DNA from: Pedobacter sp. KBS0701
GTDB lineage: Bacteria; Bacteroidota; Bacteroidia; Sphingobacteriales; Sphingobacteriaceae
Direction of reading: 5' to 3'
DNA: 64,000 nt
Assembly (NCBI RefSeq): GCF_005938645.2
Contig: NZ_CP042171.1
Span: 2,666,001 to 2,730,000, forward strand
Position numbers and translations under genes: made by a program. The notes under the pieces are model-generated. The model saw only the letters and a program-made list of their open reading frames with translations, made no database searches and had not been told where the DNA came from. Positions 17,297-25,631 of the stretch are shown piece by piece (positions within the stretch are counted from its first letter, which is position 1; every line of letters starts with the position of its first letter).

Positions 17297-17992
17297 TCAG
17301 ATCAATCGTTTTGCAAAAAACTGCCTGAAAAAATTATCAAAGTCCTTTTTGTAACTTCTGCCTACAGGAACCGTAAATTTCCCCAGCAGAATCTCATTGT
17401 GGTTCGCAGCCGTAACGGCATTTGGATTGATCAGAAAAGAACGGTGGATCCTTACAAATCCTTTGTTTCGTAAACTGGTTTCCATGTCAGAAATAGAGGT
17501 TTTAGAAACCGTCAGGATATCATTGGTAAGAATGAGTTTAACATCATTTCCATTACTTTCGAAATAGAGAATGTCATTTATTTTGATCTTTCTGTTAAAT
17601 CCTTGGGCTTTAAACACAACAAAATCAGGAATATCCCTTTCTGTATTTCTTAATATTCGGTAAACCGATTTAAAGAATCTTTCGAAAGTAATGGGCTTCA
17701 GCAAATAATCTACGGCTTCGAGTTCGAATCCGTCTATAGCGTATTCTCTAAATGCAGTAGTAAATATGGTCATGGGCTTTTTAGTCAGGGATTTTACAAA
17801 TTCTATCCCATTGAGGTCCGGCATCTGGATGTCCAGGAACATCAAGTCTACTTCATGGTTTTGTAACAGTTTATATGCTTCAAAAGCATTTTTTCCTTTT
17901 GCCACAAGTTTCAGATCTTCAATTTTAGAGATATGATTTTCGAGAAGCTTAACAGCTAAAGGTTCATCATCTACAATAATGCAATTAATCAT
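17297..17992 (-). CDS. LytTR-family response regulator
   Basis: 231 residues: receiver domain (1-120) with Asp8/Asp9, phospho-acceptor Asp54 (LMFLDIQMP), the TAF switch and YLLKP Lys; then a LytTR domain (130-228) with ILYFESNGNDVKLIL and GFVRIHRSFLIN. It overlaps the upstream sensor kinase gene by eight bases, so the two form a translationally coupled pair. This is a standard Bacteroidota LytS/LytT system; its targets are unknown, but the divergent acyltransferase gene is a natural candidate. Confidence 0.93.
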   Translation of the reverse strand: MINCIIVDDEPLAVKLLENHISKIEDLKLVAKGKNAFEAYKLLQNHEVDLMFLDIQMPDLNGIEFVKSLTKKPMTIFTTAFREYAIDGFELEAVDYLLKPITFERFFKSVYRILRNTERDIPDFVVFKAQGFNRKIKINDILYFESNGNDVKLILTNDILTVSKTSISDMETSLRNKGFVRIHRSFLINPNAVTAANHNEILLGKFTVPVGRSYKKDFDNFFRQFFAKRLI

Positions 17993-19049
17993 GATTTCTG
18001 GGGATTATTATTTCAACTGTAAACCAATTGTTTTTATTGGTTATTTTCATTGAATATTGATCCGGGTAATAGGAGCGCAGTTGTTTTTCCACATTCTCCA
18101 GACCTATACCCTTATTCTCTCTTCTACCGGAATTTTCTTCAAATACTGAATTTCCTACTTTAAAAACAGAATAATCAATAGTGGTTATTACCGAAATACG
18201 AATATCAATATTTCCGCCTGTTCTTTCTGCACCATGCTTAAAGGCATTTTCAACTAATGACAAATACAGTAGTGGGGGAACTAAATTCACAAATTCAATA
18301 TTTTCAAATTTGGTAATACTTAAACGTTCGTCATATCGCAACTTTTCGAGTTCAATGTAGGCATCGATTATTTTAAGCTCATCAGAGATTCTCACCAGCC
18401 TCTGCCGCCCCTTATACAGAATATAATCCAGGATGTCGGAAAGCCGGCTGATCGATTCCGAGGTATAACTGGAATTGACGATAGATAAGGAGTAGATATT
18501 GTTGAGTGTGTTGAAGAGAAAATGGGGATTGAGCTGCGATTTCAAGGCGTTCAATTCGAGTTCAGCTTTCTCTTTCTGAAGTTGTACCGTGTTTTGTTTC
18601 TCATTCTTATAGCGTAAAATATACATGATTGAGATGAATATGAATGCGCCCGAAAGAATCGGAATAATATAACAGATCAGGAGGTATTCTATGTCTGTTA
18701 CAATCTCTATGATACTGTTCTTTGGATAATTGGCAAAAAATGGCTCCGCGAAGTAAACAATGAATATACGGTTGAGCACTCCCAGAACATAGACGGCGAA
18801 TAAAAGACAAGCTGAAAACAGCACATATTTTTTATGGTCGAAATATTTCCTGATCAAAACGTAGTAAATAAAATTAGCTCCAACGATCTGAAATATTACG
18901 TGGCAGATGCCATAATAGAAGAATTCTCTAAAATCAGATTCTCCGCACTCACCATAGTTCCTGGCAGTGCCAAACATCAATAATGCCAACCAAAATAAAG
19001 TTTGGTAGCCAATTTCTTTTCTAATTCTTGCGTTCAGCAGCTTATTCAC
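17985..19049 (-). CDS. LytS/YehU-type sensor histidine kinase
   Basis: 354 residues. The first 150 hold four membrane segments (about 15-32, 42-62, 75-95, 112-140), followed by a short coiled coil and the His_kinase domain with the signature LNPHFLFNTLNN, phospho-His at 176. A GHKL ATPase completes it (LSLVENAFKHG N-box; GIGLENVEKQL G-box). It has no periplasmic sensor domain, so a membrane-associated or lipid-type signal is plausible. It is the first gene of the leftward pair with the LytTR regulator. Confidence 0.93.
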   Translation of the reverse strand: MNKLLNARIRKEIGYQTLFWLALLMFGTARNYGECGESDFREFFYYGICHVIFQIVGANFIYYVLIRKYFDHKKYVLFSACLLFAVYVLGVLNRIFIVYFAEPFFANYPKNSIIEIVTDIEYLLICYIIPILSGAFIFISIMYILRYKNEKQNTVQLQKEKAELELNALKSQLNPHFLFNTLNNIYSLSIVNSSYTSESISRLSDILDYILYKGRQRLVRISDELKIIDAYIELEKLRYDERLSITKFENIEFVNLVPPLLYLSLVENAFKHGAERTGGNIDIRISVITTIDYSVFKVGNSVFEENSGRRENKGIGLENVEKQLRSYYPDQYSMKITNKNNWFTVEIIIPRNHD

Positions 19050-19236
19050 AATACCCCAAAAATAGAAATTAAGTAGTTCTTATCCGTTAAACCTATTTAA
19101 ACTACAGGCATTGGGTGGCCAACATCATGTTCTTGCGTTTAAATAACGATAGGTACATTGTAAATGATAAACCTTGCATTCTGCATAACAACCCATAAAA
19201 CAATTGAAAATAGATTGAATTTTACAGAAAAAACAA

Positions 19237-20352
19237 ATGGATAGAGAAAGATTTTATGGCCTGGATCACTTGCGAGCCATCGCTATACTACTGGTACTCC
19301 TGTACCATTACAGAATGTTTGAGCATCCGGCCTGGGTAGATACCATCGGCTGGGTTGGCTGGACAGGGGTTGACCTCTTTTTTGTATTGAGCGGGTTTTT
19401 AATTTCCTGGCAACTGTTCAGGGAGATCAGAGAACATCAAAATATTAAATTGAGAACTTTTATCACCAAAAGGTTTTTCCGGATCATCCCGCCTTACGCA
19501 TTTACTTTATTACTGTATTTCTGTCTTCCCTTTTTCAGGGAGAGAGCGAGTTTACCGCCGTTATGGAAGTTCATCTCCTTTACTCAAAATTATGGCCTGG
19601 ACGTTTTTAATTATGGTACTTTTTCTCATGCCTGGTCTTTGTGCATCGAAGAGCAGTTCTATCTGTTTTTGCCATTGGTGCTGTTATTTCTTCTCAGTGC
19701 AAAGGCAATTAACTACATCAGAGTTATCATCCCGTTATTGATCATTATTTCCATTATCCTACGCTATTTCTCCTGGACAGAAGATGTTTTTCCAGATATC
19801 AACACCAATGATTTTTGGAGAACGTGGTATATGAAGATCTATTATCCTACCCATACCAGGCTTGACGGATTGTCCATTGGTGTATTGATCGGTTATCTGT
19901 TCAGTTTTTCGCAGAAGTTTAAGGCAGCGGTTGACAGTTACGGAAATCCACTGCTTCTCACCGGCATGCTGGCAGTTGTGTTGTCGCTGTGGTTTTGTAA
20001 AGACCAGGTCTCTGAAAATACCTCGTTTTTTGGCTTTACCTTAATAGCAGTCAGCTACGGGATCCTGCTGCTGGGTTCGATTTCAAAATCATCTGTTTTA
20101 AGCAGGCAAAAATATCGTATCACATCACAACTGGCGGCGCTTTCTTATTCCGTTTATCTTTCACATAAGGGGATCATCCACATGGTACAGTGGTTACTTA
20201 AAAAAGAAAATATTCCTACGTCAGGAAATGTTGCTCTTTTTATATGCTTTACGGCATGTATCATCACTGGATTATTTTACCGCCTTGTGATCGAAAAACC
20301 GTCAGATCAAGTTAAAAATCTAATACTACACCATAAAAAACAACTCCAATGA
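19237..20352 (+). CDS. Acyltransferase 3 family membrane protein (OafA-like)
   Basis: 371-residue integral membrane O-acyltransferase. It opens with the family signature GLDHLRAIAILLVLLYHY and WTGVDLFFVLSGFLIS, then RFFRIIPPYAF and SHAWSLCIEEQFYLFLPL, and has about ten membrane helices. Such proteins move acetyl or other acyl groups onto sugars of surface polysaccharide or peptidoglycan. The lower case for a precise acceptor is that no glycan cluster is nearby. Its stop overlaps the start of the next gene by four bases (ATGA). Confidence 0.93.
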   Translation: MDRERFYGLDHLRAIAILLVLLYHYRMFEHPAWVDTIGWVGWTGVDLFFVLSGFLISWQLFREIREHQNIKLRTFITKRFFRIIPPYAFTLLLYFCLPFFRERASLPPLWKFISFTQNYGLDVFNYGTFSHAWSLCIEEQFYLFLPLVLLFLLSAKAINYIRVIIPLLIIISIILRYFSWTEDVFPDINTNDFWRTWYMKIYYPTHTRLDGLSIGVLIGYLFSFSQKFKAAVDSYGNPLLLTGMLAVVLSLWFCKDQVSENTSFFGFTLIAVSYGILLLGSISKSSVLSRQKYRITSQLAALSYSVYLSHKGIIHMVQWLLKKENIPTSGNVALFICFTACIITGLFYRLVIEKPSDQVKNLILHHKKQLQ

Positions 20353-20846
20353 AAACAATTATGATCACATTATTCATCTTGTTATCCCATTTCGCAAACG
20401 CACAGGATACCACTCACGAGAAGGTCAATATCGAAAAGGTCGTCCAACATTTCAGGCAAAGCATCATCGAAAAAGATACTACACTTTTTAACCTATTGTT
20501 CCACGAAAATCCAGTAGTATGGATAGGTGTAGTTAAAGATCGCACGCAAAAGAAAAGGCTGGAGCTAAATCCGGCAGATACCACTAGCTTCTTCAGAGAC
20601 ACTTACGAGCGTTTCTTCAGATACATCATGAAAAGCGGAAAGAAAGAAGAAAAATTCGGAAATATTAAAATCATCAATGACGATGTGATAGCAAGTGTAA
20701 CCTTCGATTATTCATTTTGGAACGAAAATGCAATAACAAATTGGGGTTGTGAGTATTGGCAGCTGATCAAGGTCAAAGGCAAATGGAAGATCGTAAGCGT
20801 CATTTATTCTTATGAACTGACTGAATTTTATCCCAAGCCCTTATAA
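20349..20846 (+). CDS. Periplasmic SnoaL/NTF2-like protein
   Basis: 165 residues with a signal peptide (cleavage after NAQ, residue 19). The mature part follows the SnoaL/DUF4440 cone fold: VVQHFRQSIIEKDTTLFNLLF at the start and YWQLIKVKGKWKIVSVIYSYE at the end. These are usually ligand-binding or stress-related proteins without a shared reaction. It overlaps the acyltransferase gene by four bases and must be co-translated with it, so the two may work on the same envelope substrate; that is inference. Confidence 0.75.
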   Translation: MKTIMITLFILLSHFANAQDTTHEKVNIEKVVQHFRQSIIEKDTTLFNLLFHENPVVWIGVVKDRTQKKRLELNPADTTSFFRDTYERFFRYIMKSGKKEEKFGNIKIINDDVIASVTFDYSFWNENAITNWGCEYWQLIKVKGKWKIVSVIYSYELTEFYPKPL

Positions 20847-20932
20847 AAAATAAACATGGTTTAGAAAATTTATTTGAAACCGGTCTTTTTGAGCGCAGAA
20901 TACTAACAGGTTTTACAAGAGCGATAAGTTTT

Positions 20933-21260
20933 ACATAATAAATGAAGCCTGAAAGCTCCTGATAGGCAGAAATTCTTCTGAGATGATTGCCGGTATATGT
21001 TCATTTTGGTAAACGTTCCGGCTTATAAGATGGCCTGAAAATCTTTGAGCTGAAAGCTGAGCATACTTGAATTAAATTGTGATGTCTAAAGTTTACACTT
21101 GCAGACACCATTAGAAGAGGAGTATGAGCAGACAAAATTTGGTGTAGCGCTTATTCTTTTGCTTAAAGCTATTGCCGGGTAGGGAGCAAAAACCGCAAAA
21201 AATAATAAGCGCATAAAGGTTACGGACTAATGGGAATGAGAATATTGCTGAATGGCACTG
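20933..21260 (+). pseudogene. Degraded repeat copy 2, probable HxlR-regulator remnant
   Basis: Second copy of the sequence at 16762-17105, about 328 bases. This copy keeps a longer readable stretch, EEYEQTKFGVALILLLKAIAG, then a TAG where a Trp codon (TGG) stands in copy 1. It matches the end of HxlR winged-helix regulators. Both copies point the same way and bracket the LytS/LytTR and acyltransferase genes. Confidence 0.5.
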
Positions 21261-21492
21261 CCCTGTTCTATACGCAAAGACCTTTACTAAAGTGAAAGGA
21301 GAGATCGTTCTTTTGCCACCTGTTTTACTCCGCCTACCTTGACCCCTTAGGGAGAAGTATCGTTGAAGAAATTCTTTAAATCAAAAAGCATTATTTTACT
21401 GTTTTTTTCAACTTATAAAAATTAAGTAAATTGCAGATGAAAGTGAATGATTAGACCTGAGCTTTCAGAATGTAAAAGAAGTGCTTCCTACC

Positions 21493-22071
21493 ATGATAAA
21501 CACCTTACTTAATAACATACAAAATCTGATCAGCCTAAGCGAAGAAGAAAAAGATATTGTAACCGCTCTGTTCAGGGAGAAGACTTTCAAAAAAGGTGAC
21601 TTCTTTTTAGCAGAAGGGCAAATTTGCAAACAGGTTGGATTTGTTACTAAAGGATTGATGAGATATTACATCAATCACGACGGCGAGGAAAAGACCTATG
21701 CCTTCTCTCAGGAAAATCAGTATGTATGCAATTATGAGAGTTTTCTTCCCCAAAGCCCATCTTCTAAGATTATTCAGGCTTTGGAAGACTGTGATGTTTT
21801 TGTAATTTCGCATAGAAATCTGCAACTACTTTATGCAAAAGTTCGCGAAGGTGAACGCTACGGCAGAATTGCCATCGAATCAGTTTTTTTACAAATACTG
21901 AAGGACATTAATTCATTTTATACGGAAACACCCGAAACCCGTTACGAAAGATTTTTACATAACCACCCGGATTTGCAGCAAAGGATTTCGCAATACCATA
22001 TCGCCTCATTTGTTGGCGTAAAGCCTCAATCACTAAGCCGCATCCGGAAAAGAATTTTCAATAAAATTTAA
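21493..22071 (+). CDS. Crp/Fnr-family transcriptional regulator
   Basis: 192-residue regulator from the ATG at 21493 (the GTG at 21481 would add four residues). Cyclic-nucleotide-binding-like domain at about 20-115 (FKKGDFFLAEGQICKQVGFV, then VFVISHRNLQLL) and a C-terminal helix-turn-helix (ISQYHIASFVGVKPQSLSRIRKR). There are no Fnr-type Cys ligands. It heads a rightward group with a DUF4267 membrane protein and two cupins, probably its targets. Such small Crp-like proteins in Bacteroidota typically sense oxidative or electrophile stress. Confidence 0.9.
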   Translation: MINTLLNNIQNLISLSEEEKDIVTALFREKTFKKGDFFLAEGQICKQVGFVTKGLMRYYINHDGEEKTYAFSQENQYVCNYESFLPQSPSSKIIQALEDCDVFVISHRNLQLLYAKVREGERYGRIAIESVFLQILKDINSFYTETPETRYERFLHNHPDLQQRISQYHIASFVGVKPQSLSRIRKRIFNKI

Positions 22072-22148
22072 TTTGTTAACCCAGGTGCATGAAAGCCGGC
22101 CGGCAACCTGATAATTTTGTGTCATGATTAACAGTAAAGCAAATTATT

Positions 22149-22541
22149 ATGACAACTAAAATTTCTTATGCCATCGCGTTTTTATTAGGTTTTGGAATGG
22201 TCTTTCTAGGCTCCCGCTTTTTTTGGTCTCCCGAAGCAGCAACAGCCGGGTACGGTATCCGTTTTAATGCACAGGGAGATTATTCATTTCATTATATCAA
22301 AGGGATCAGGGATATATTTTCCGGCCTGGTCATTTGTGCTTTCGTCTTGCTGAATGAGCGCCGTGCACTTGGCCTTACATTATTGACAGGAACGATAATT
22401 CCACTTGCAGATATGCTTATCGTGCTGGGCAAAAGTTATAACAGCATGTTTCAGGCATTGCCACATATTACTGCCATTGCCATTTGCACCGTATTCGGGA
22501 TCATTTTATTAGCTGCAAAACCCCAGTCAAAAAAGTTATGA
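22149..22541 (+). CDS. DUF4267 small membrane protein
   Basis: 130 residues with four predicted membrane helices. The family pattern is visible: FLLGFGMVFLGSRFFWSPEAA, GYGI, then HYIKGIRDIFSGLV and IIPLADMLIVL. DUF4267 proteins are small membrane proteins of unknown role that often accompany stress or redox genes. Its stop overlaps the ATG of the following cupin gene (ATGA), so the two are translationally coupled. Confidence 0.85.
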   Translation: MTTKISYAIAFLLGFGMVFLGSRFFWSPEAATAGYGIRFNAQGDYSFHYIKGIRDIFSGLVICAFVLLNERRALGLTLLTGTIIPLADMLIVLGKSYNSMFQALPHITAIAICTVFGIILLAAKPQSKKL

Positions 22542-23059
22542 AAACATCAGGATATATCAAACTGATCAGTTCAGTCGAGATTAATGATAAAAGCGTGGCG
22601 GAGCTGAATATACTTCCCGGAGAAAAGACACCCTGGCATTATCATACATTATTTTCAGAAACATTTGCAGTCCTTAAAGGAAGCCTTGAGGTTGGGAAAG
22701 GTAAAAACATCCTCCATTTAAAGCAGGGAGATACGGCAACCATACTGCCTAATGAGAAACATTATTACCACAATGTTTCCGGCGAAGAATGCATTGTAAC
22801 CACAACAATTAATCCGGGGAATAAAAACTTTGAAAATGCCCTATATATTTTAAAAGGACTAGCCAATGATGGTTTGGCCACCACCGCAGGAACACCTAAG
22901 AGGTTTACAGATTTAGTGCTGTTTGTTTACCTAAGCAACTCCAGAATGGTTGGCCTTCAGAAAATGGCTGAGCCCGTGTTTAACATCTTTGCAAACGCTG
23001 CTATTAAAAAAGGAAAACTCAATAAATTAATACAAAAGTATGGTAACCGAACACAATAA
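22538..23059 (+). CDS. Cupin-domain protein
   Basis: 173 residues from the ATG at 22538; the upstream ORF extension is inside the DUF4267 gene and is not used. A single cupin barrel with the metal-site pattern PGEKTPWHYHTLFSETFAVLKG and later NEKHYYHN gives the His/Glu ligands of cupin motif 1 and the His of motif 2. The C-terminal 70 residues are helical and have no domain I recognise. It is likely a small-molecule binding or isomerase-type protein; the substrate is unknown. Confidence 0.85.
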   Translation: MKTSGYIKLISSVEINDKSVAELNILPGEKTPWHYHTLFSETFAVLKGSLEVGKGKNILHLKQGDTATILPNEKHYYHNVSGEECIVTTTINPGNKNFENALYILKGLANDGLATTAGTPKRFTDLVLFVYLSNSRMVGLQKMAEPVFNIFANAAIKKGKLNKLIQKYGNRTQ

Positions 23060-23129
23060 AATGTGTATTCATCCCCAAAATTTATCTTTATTACACTTTA
23101 ACTTTTTTATAACATTAAAAACAAAAAAT

Positions 23130-23636
23130 ATGGGAACCTCAAAACCAATACCGGTTACAGTAGAGCCTACAGGCGGAGAAATACTATCCGTAGCTGGTGG
23201 TAATTACCGCATACTTGTTTCAGGCAAACAAACCAATGGCGCATTTTCGACTATTGAGATGCTTGTGCCACCTCAAAATGGCCCCGGTCCGCATTCCCAT
23301 GCCGATTTTTATGAATCGTTTTATATTATTGACGGCGAAGTGGAAGTTCATTCCGAGGCTGGGTCCTATGCCGCAAAAAAGGGCTCTTTTGTAGTGGTGC
23401 CTAAGGGAGGTATTGTGCATTATTTTAAAAATGTAAGCGATAAGATGGCTCAATTGCTTTGTACAGTTGTGCCTGCAGGACTTGAAGAGTTTTTTGAGGA
23501 AATTGGTGAGCCTGCAGCTGCCGGCGAACTTCTTCCACCGCCAGCAATGAACGCTGAATCAATTAAAAACTTACAGGCTATAGCGTTAAAATACGGACAG
23601 GTAGTGTATCCACCAAACTTTCTTGATCAGAAATAA
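23130..23636 (+). CDS. Cupin-domain protein (quercetinase-like)
   Basis: 168 residues from the ATG at 23130. The frame is open from 23040, but the conserved part starts at MGTSKPIPVTVEPTG. Cupin motif 1 is GPGPHSHADFYESFYIIDGEVEV (His, His, Glu) and motif 2 VPKGGIVHYFKN (His). The chain resembles single-cupin quercetin-dioxygenase-like proteins. It is the last gene of the Crp-DUF4267-cupin-cupin run. Confidence 0.85.
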   Translation: MGTSKPIPVTVEPTGGEILSVAGGNYRILVSGKQTNGAFSTIEMLVPPQNGPGPHSHADFYESFYIIDGEVEVHSEAGSYAAKKGSFVVVPKGGIVHYFKNVSDKMAQLLCTVVPAGLEEFFEEIGEPAAAGELLPPPAMNAESIKNLQAIALKYGQVVYPPNFLDQK

Positions 23637-23944
23637 ATAATATTCACTAGGCTAATGTAAACTTATATCTTTTTCTAAGAAGATAACTTATAAACTCCTT
23701 TATACTGCTTTTTAGAAAAAGTAGTGCTTGCTGTTGTGCAAACCCGCAATAAATTGCAAAAAATGAATGCAGGCGGTTTAAATATTATTGAAAAGAACGT
23801 AGACCAATTTTTTAACTAATATAGTATTTGCTAATATTTATTTTCTCGCTGGTCCCTCCCACTTCATAATAGTCACCCACCCTGAATATACTTGTCATCT
23901 ACTGTTTTTGCCGAAATGCCGGTGGCCATGCAGTGCATTTGTTT
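23637..23944. other. Convergent intergenic region, nothing found
   Basis: Space between the rightward cupin gene and the leftward PorV gene. Only short open stretches without coding pattern are seen; no clear terminator hairpin. Confidence 0.4.
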
Positions 23945-25108
23945 TTACCTTGTATTACCAAAATTTGCCTGCAAGCCAAATCGAAGGGTGTTTGCCATTG
24001 GATTATTTGAGGGTGTTCCGATTAAATAAGATAGGTCAAGTGAAAGGACATTGTATTTTAACCCAAGGCCGGTGGTGAGATAGGAAATATTCCCCTTCTC
24101 AGGATGCTGATAACAGTAGCCTGCCCTAAAAAAGAACTTTTCTTTAAAGGAAAACTCAGCACCGGTTGATAGGCCTACTTCCTTAAGCTCCTCATGGAAG
24201 CCACCAGGTGCATCGGCAAAGGAACCAAAAATACCGGAGGGTACGGAACGTTCAGGATCTCTTCCCTTTATAATATTGCCCTGCTGATCATAAATTGGCT
24301 GGGTCGGCACCATAAGTTTATTAAGATCCAATGCTATGGTCACCGTGCTTTCTTCCTCACCAAACTGAAGCGCTGAACCTATCCTGAAATTGGCCGGAAG
24401 AAAAAAAGATTTCCCTGTATTTCCATAAACCAGTTTGGTTCCTATGTTGGATAGGCTTAACCCCAGGCTCCAAAGGGAGTTAGTCCCCAAAAGGGCAACC
24501 CTCGTCCGATACAGGCCCGATATGTCCGCGGCAACTGCATTCCCAGGTCCGCTGCTGCGGCTACTTATACTTCCTCCACCCAAAAGATTGCTGTTGATGT
24601 AACGTAAATTACCGCCCAGCGCAAACTCAGGCCCTAGCTGTAGCGAATAACCAATGTCAAATGCCGATTCATTGGGGCTGTAGATACCCAGTTCCTGACT
24701 GTTTTCATTACTGAAAGACACATTGCCTATAGAAAAATACCTCAGAGATGCAGATACCGTACTTCTTTCATTCAACCGATAATAACCGCTCAGGTAAGAA
24801 ATGCTCATATCAGGTACAAGCTGCTTTAACCATGGACTATAATTGGCTGAAAAACCATAATTCTTTGCGGGCAGGAATGCAAGCGCAGCGGTATTTATTG
24901 CTGTAGAGTTCGCATCTGCGCTTAATGCAACCCCGGCATTTCCCATCCCTCCCGAACGCGGGTGGGGAATGATCAACAGAAAAGGTACGGCCGTATAGAT
25001 GTTCGCCTGCCTGCTGCCGTCAGTCCCATAGCCTGAAATATACTGTGCCCCTGCTTTATTTACAAAAAAAAGGTATAGGATAAGGTAAACAAATGTTTTA
25101 TTCACCAT
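23945..25108 (-). CDS. porV: PorV-like type IX secretion outer-membrane protein
   Basis: 387-residue outer-membrane beta barrel of the PorV/LptO (FadL-like) family. A signal peptide (cleavage after AGAQ, about residue 22) is followed by the family opening VPFLLIIPHPRSGGMGNAGVALSADANSTAINTAALAF, with GGMGNAG typical for PorV. In type IX secretion PorV collects cargo from the Sov pore and passes it to the attachment complex. It is the last gene of the RHS operon; being next to a putative cargo suggests a dedicated copy rather than the housekeeping porV, which usually sits beside porU. Function is inferred from family and context. Confidence 0.85.
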   Translation of the reverse strand: MVNKTFVYLILYLFFVNKAGAQYISGYGTDGSRQANIYTAVPFLLIIPHPRSGGMGNAGVALSADANSTAINTAALAFLPAKNYGFSANYSPWLKQLVPDMSISYLSGYYRLNERSTVSASLRYFSIGNVSFSNENSQELGIYSPNESAFDIGYSLQLGPEFALGGNLRYINSNLLGGGSISSRSSGPGNAVAADISGLYRTRVALLGTNSLWSLGLSLSNIGTKLVYGNTGKSFFLPANFRIGSALQFGEEESTVTIALDLNKLMVPTQPIYDQQGNIIKGRDPERSVPSGIFGSFADAPGGFHEELKEVGLSTGAEFSFKEKFFFRAGYCYQHPEKGNISYLTTGLGLKYNVLSLDLSYLIGTPSNNPMANTLRFGLQANFGNTR

Positions 25109-25223
25109 ATATTTTTTTTCTATGTAATGGATGTAAAACCTTTCTAAAATACCTCTGTCTGCCTATCGAAACATTAAAATTGTCTGTCAGCATATTTACA
25201 GCCATCTGCTTATTCTATTGGAG

Positions 25224-25631
25224 CTATCGATGTCCTTTTTTGATTTTAGGTACGGCCTGGTATACTCTATCCTGAGGTTCATTTTTTTTAAAAACCCTCA
25301 GCACTACTGTATCCGTCTTTTCAATCCTTTTTATGTCACCTACTTTCTGCCTGCTTTCATAATAAAAGTTGCCAAAATACTTGTCGACCTGCATTTTTTT
25401 GAACGTATTGTCAATCGGAGAAAGTACGAAAACACTGTCAGCATCTGTCCCTTTAGGCAATAAACGGTATTCGATATGATGTGGCATGGAAACAAGATCC
25501 ACAGAATCACTGGGATTCAGAGTTGACCTGTATCCAAAATGATGCGGTGCGCCAGGTATAAGGCATCCAGTGAGATAGGGTGCAATAATAGCAACTGCCA
25601 AAATTTTAATGATATTTTTATTGTCTTTCAT
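25224..25631 (-). CDS. Small lipoprotein behind the RHS gene
   Basis: 135 residues from the ATG at 25631, with a lipoprotein signal ending LTGC (Cys23). The frame is open further upstream but that part lies inside the RHS gene. The mature part is mostly beta, for example HIEYRLLPKGTDADSVFVLSP. It overlaps the 3' end of the RHS gene by 14 bases. A small lipoprotein directly behind an RHS toxin-like gene could be an immunity or assembly protein; there is no motif to support either. Family not recognised. Confidence 0.6.
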   Translation of the reverse strand: MKDNKNIIKILAVAIIAPYLTGCLIPGAPHHFGYRSTLNPSDSVDLVSMPHHIEYRLLPKGTDADSVFVLSPIDNTFKKMQVDKYFGNFYYESRQKVGDIKRIEKTDTVVLRVFKKNEPQDRVYQAVPKIKKGHR

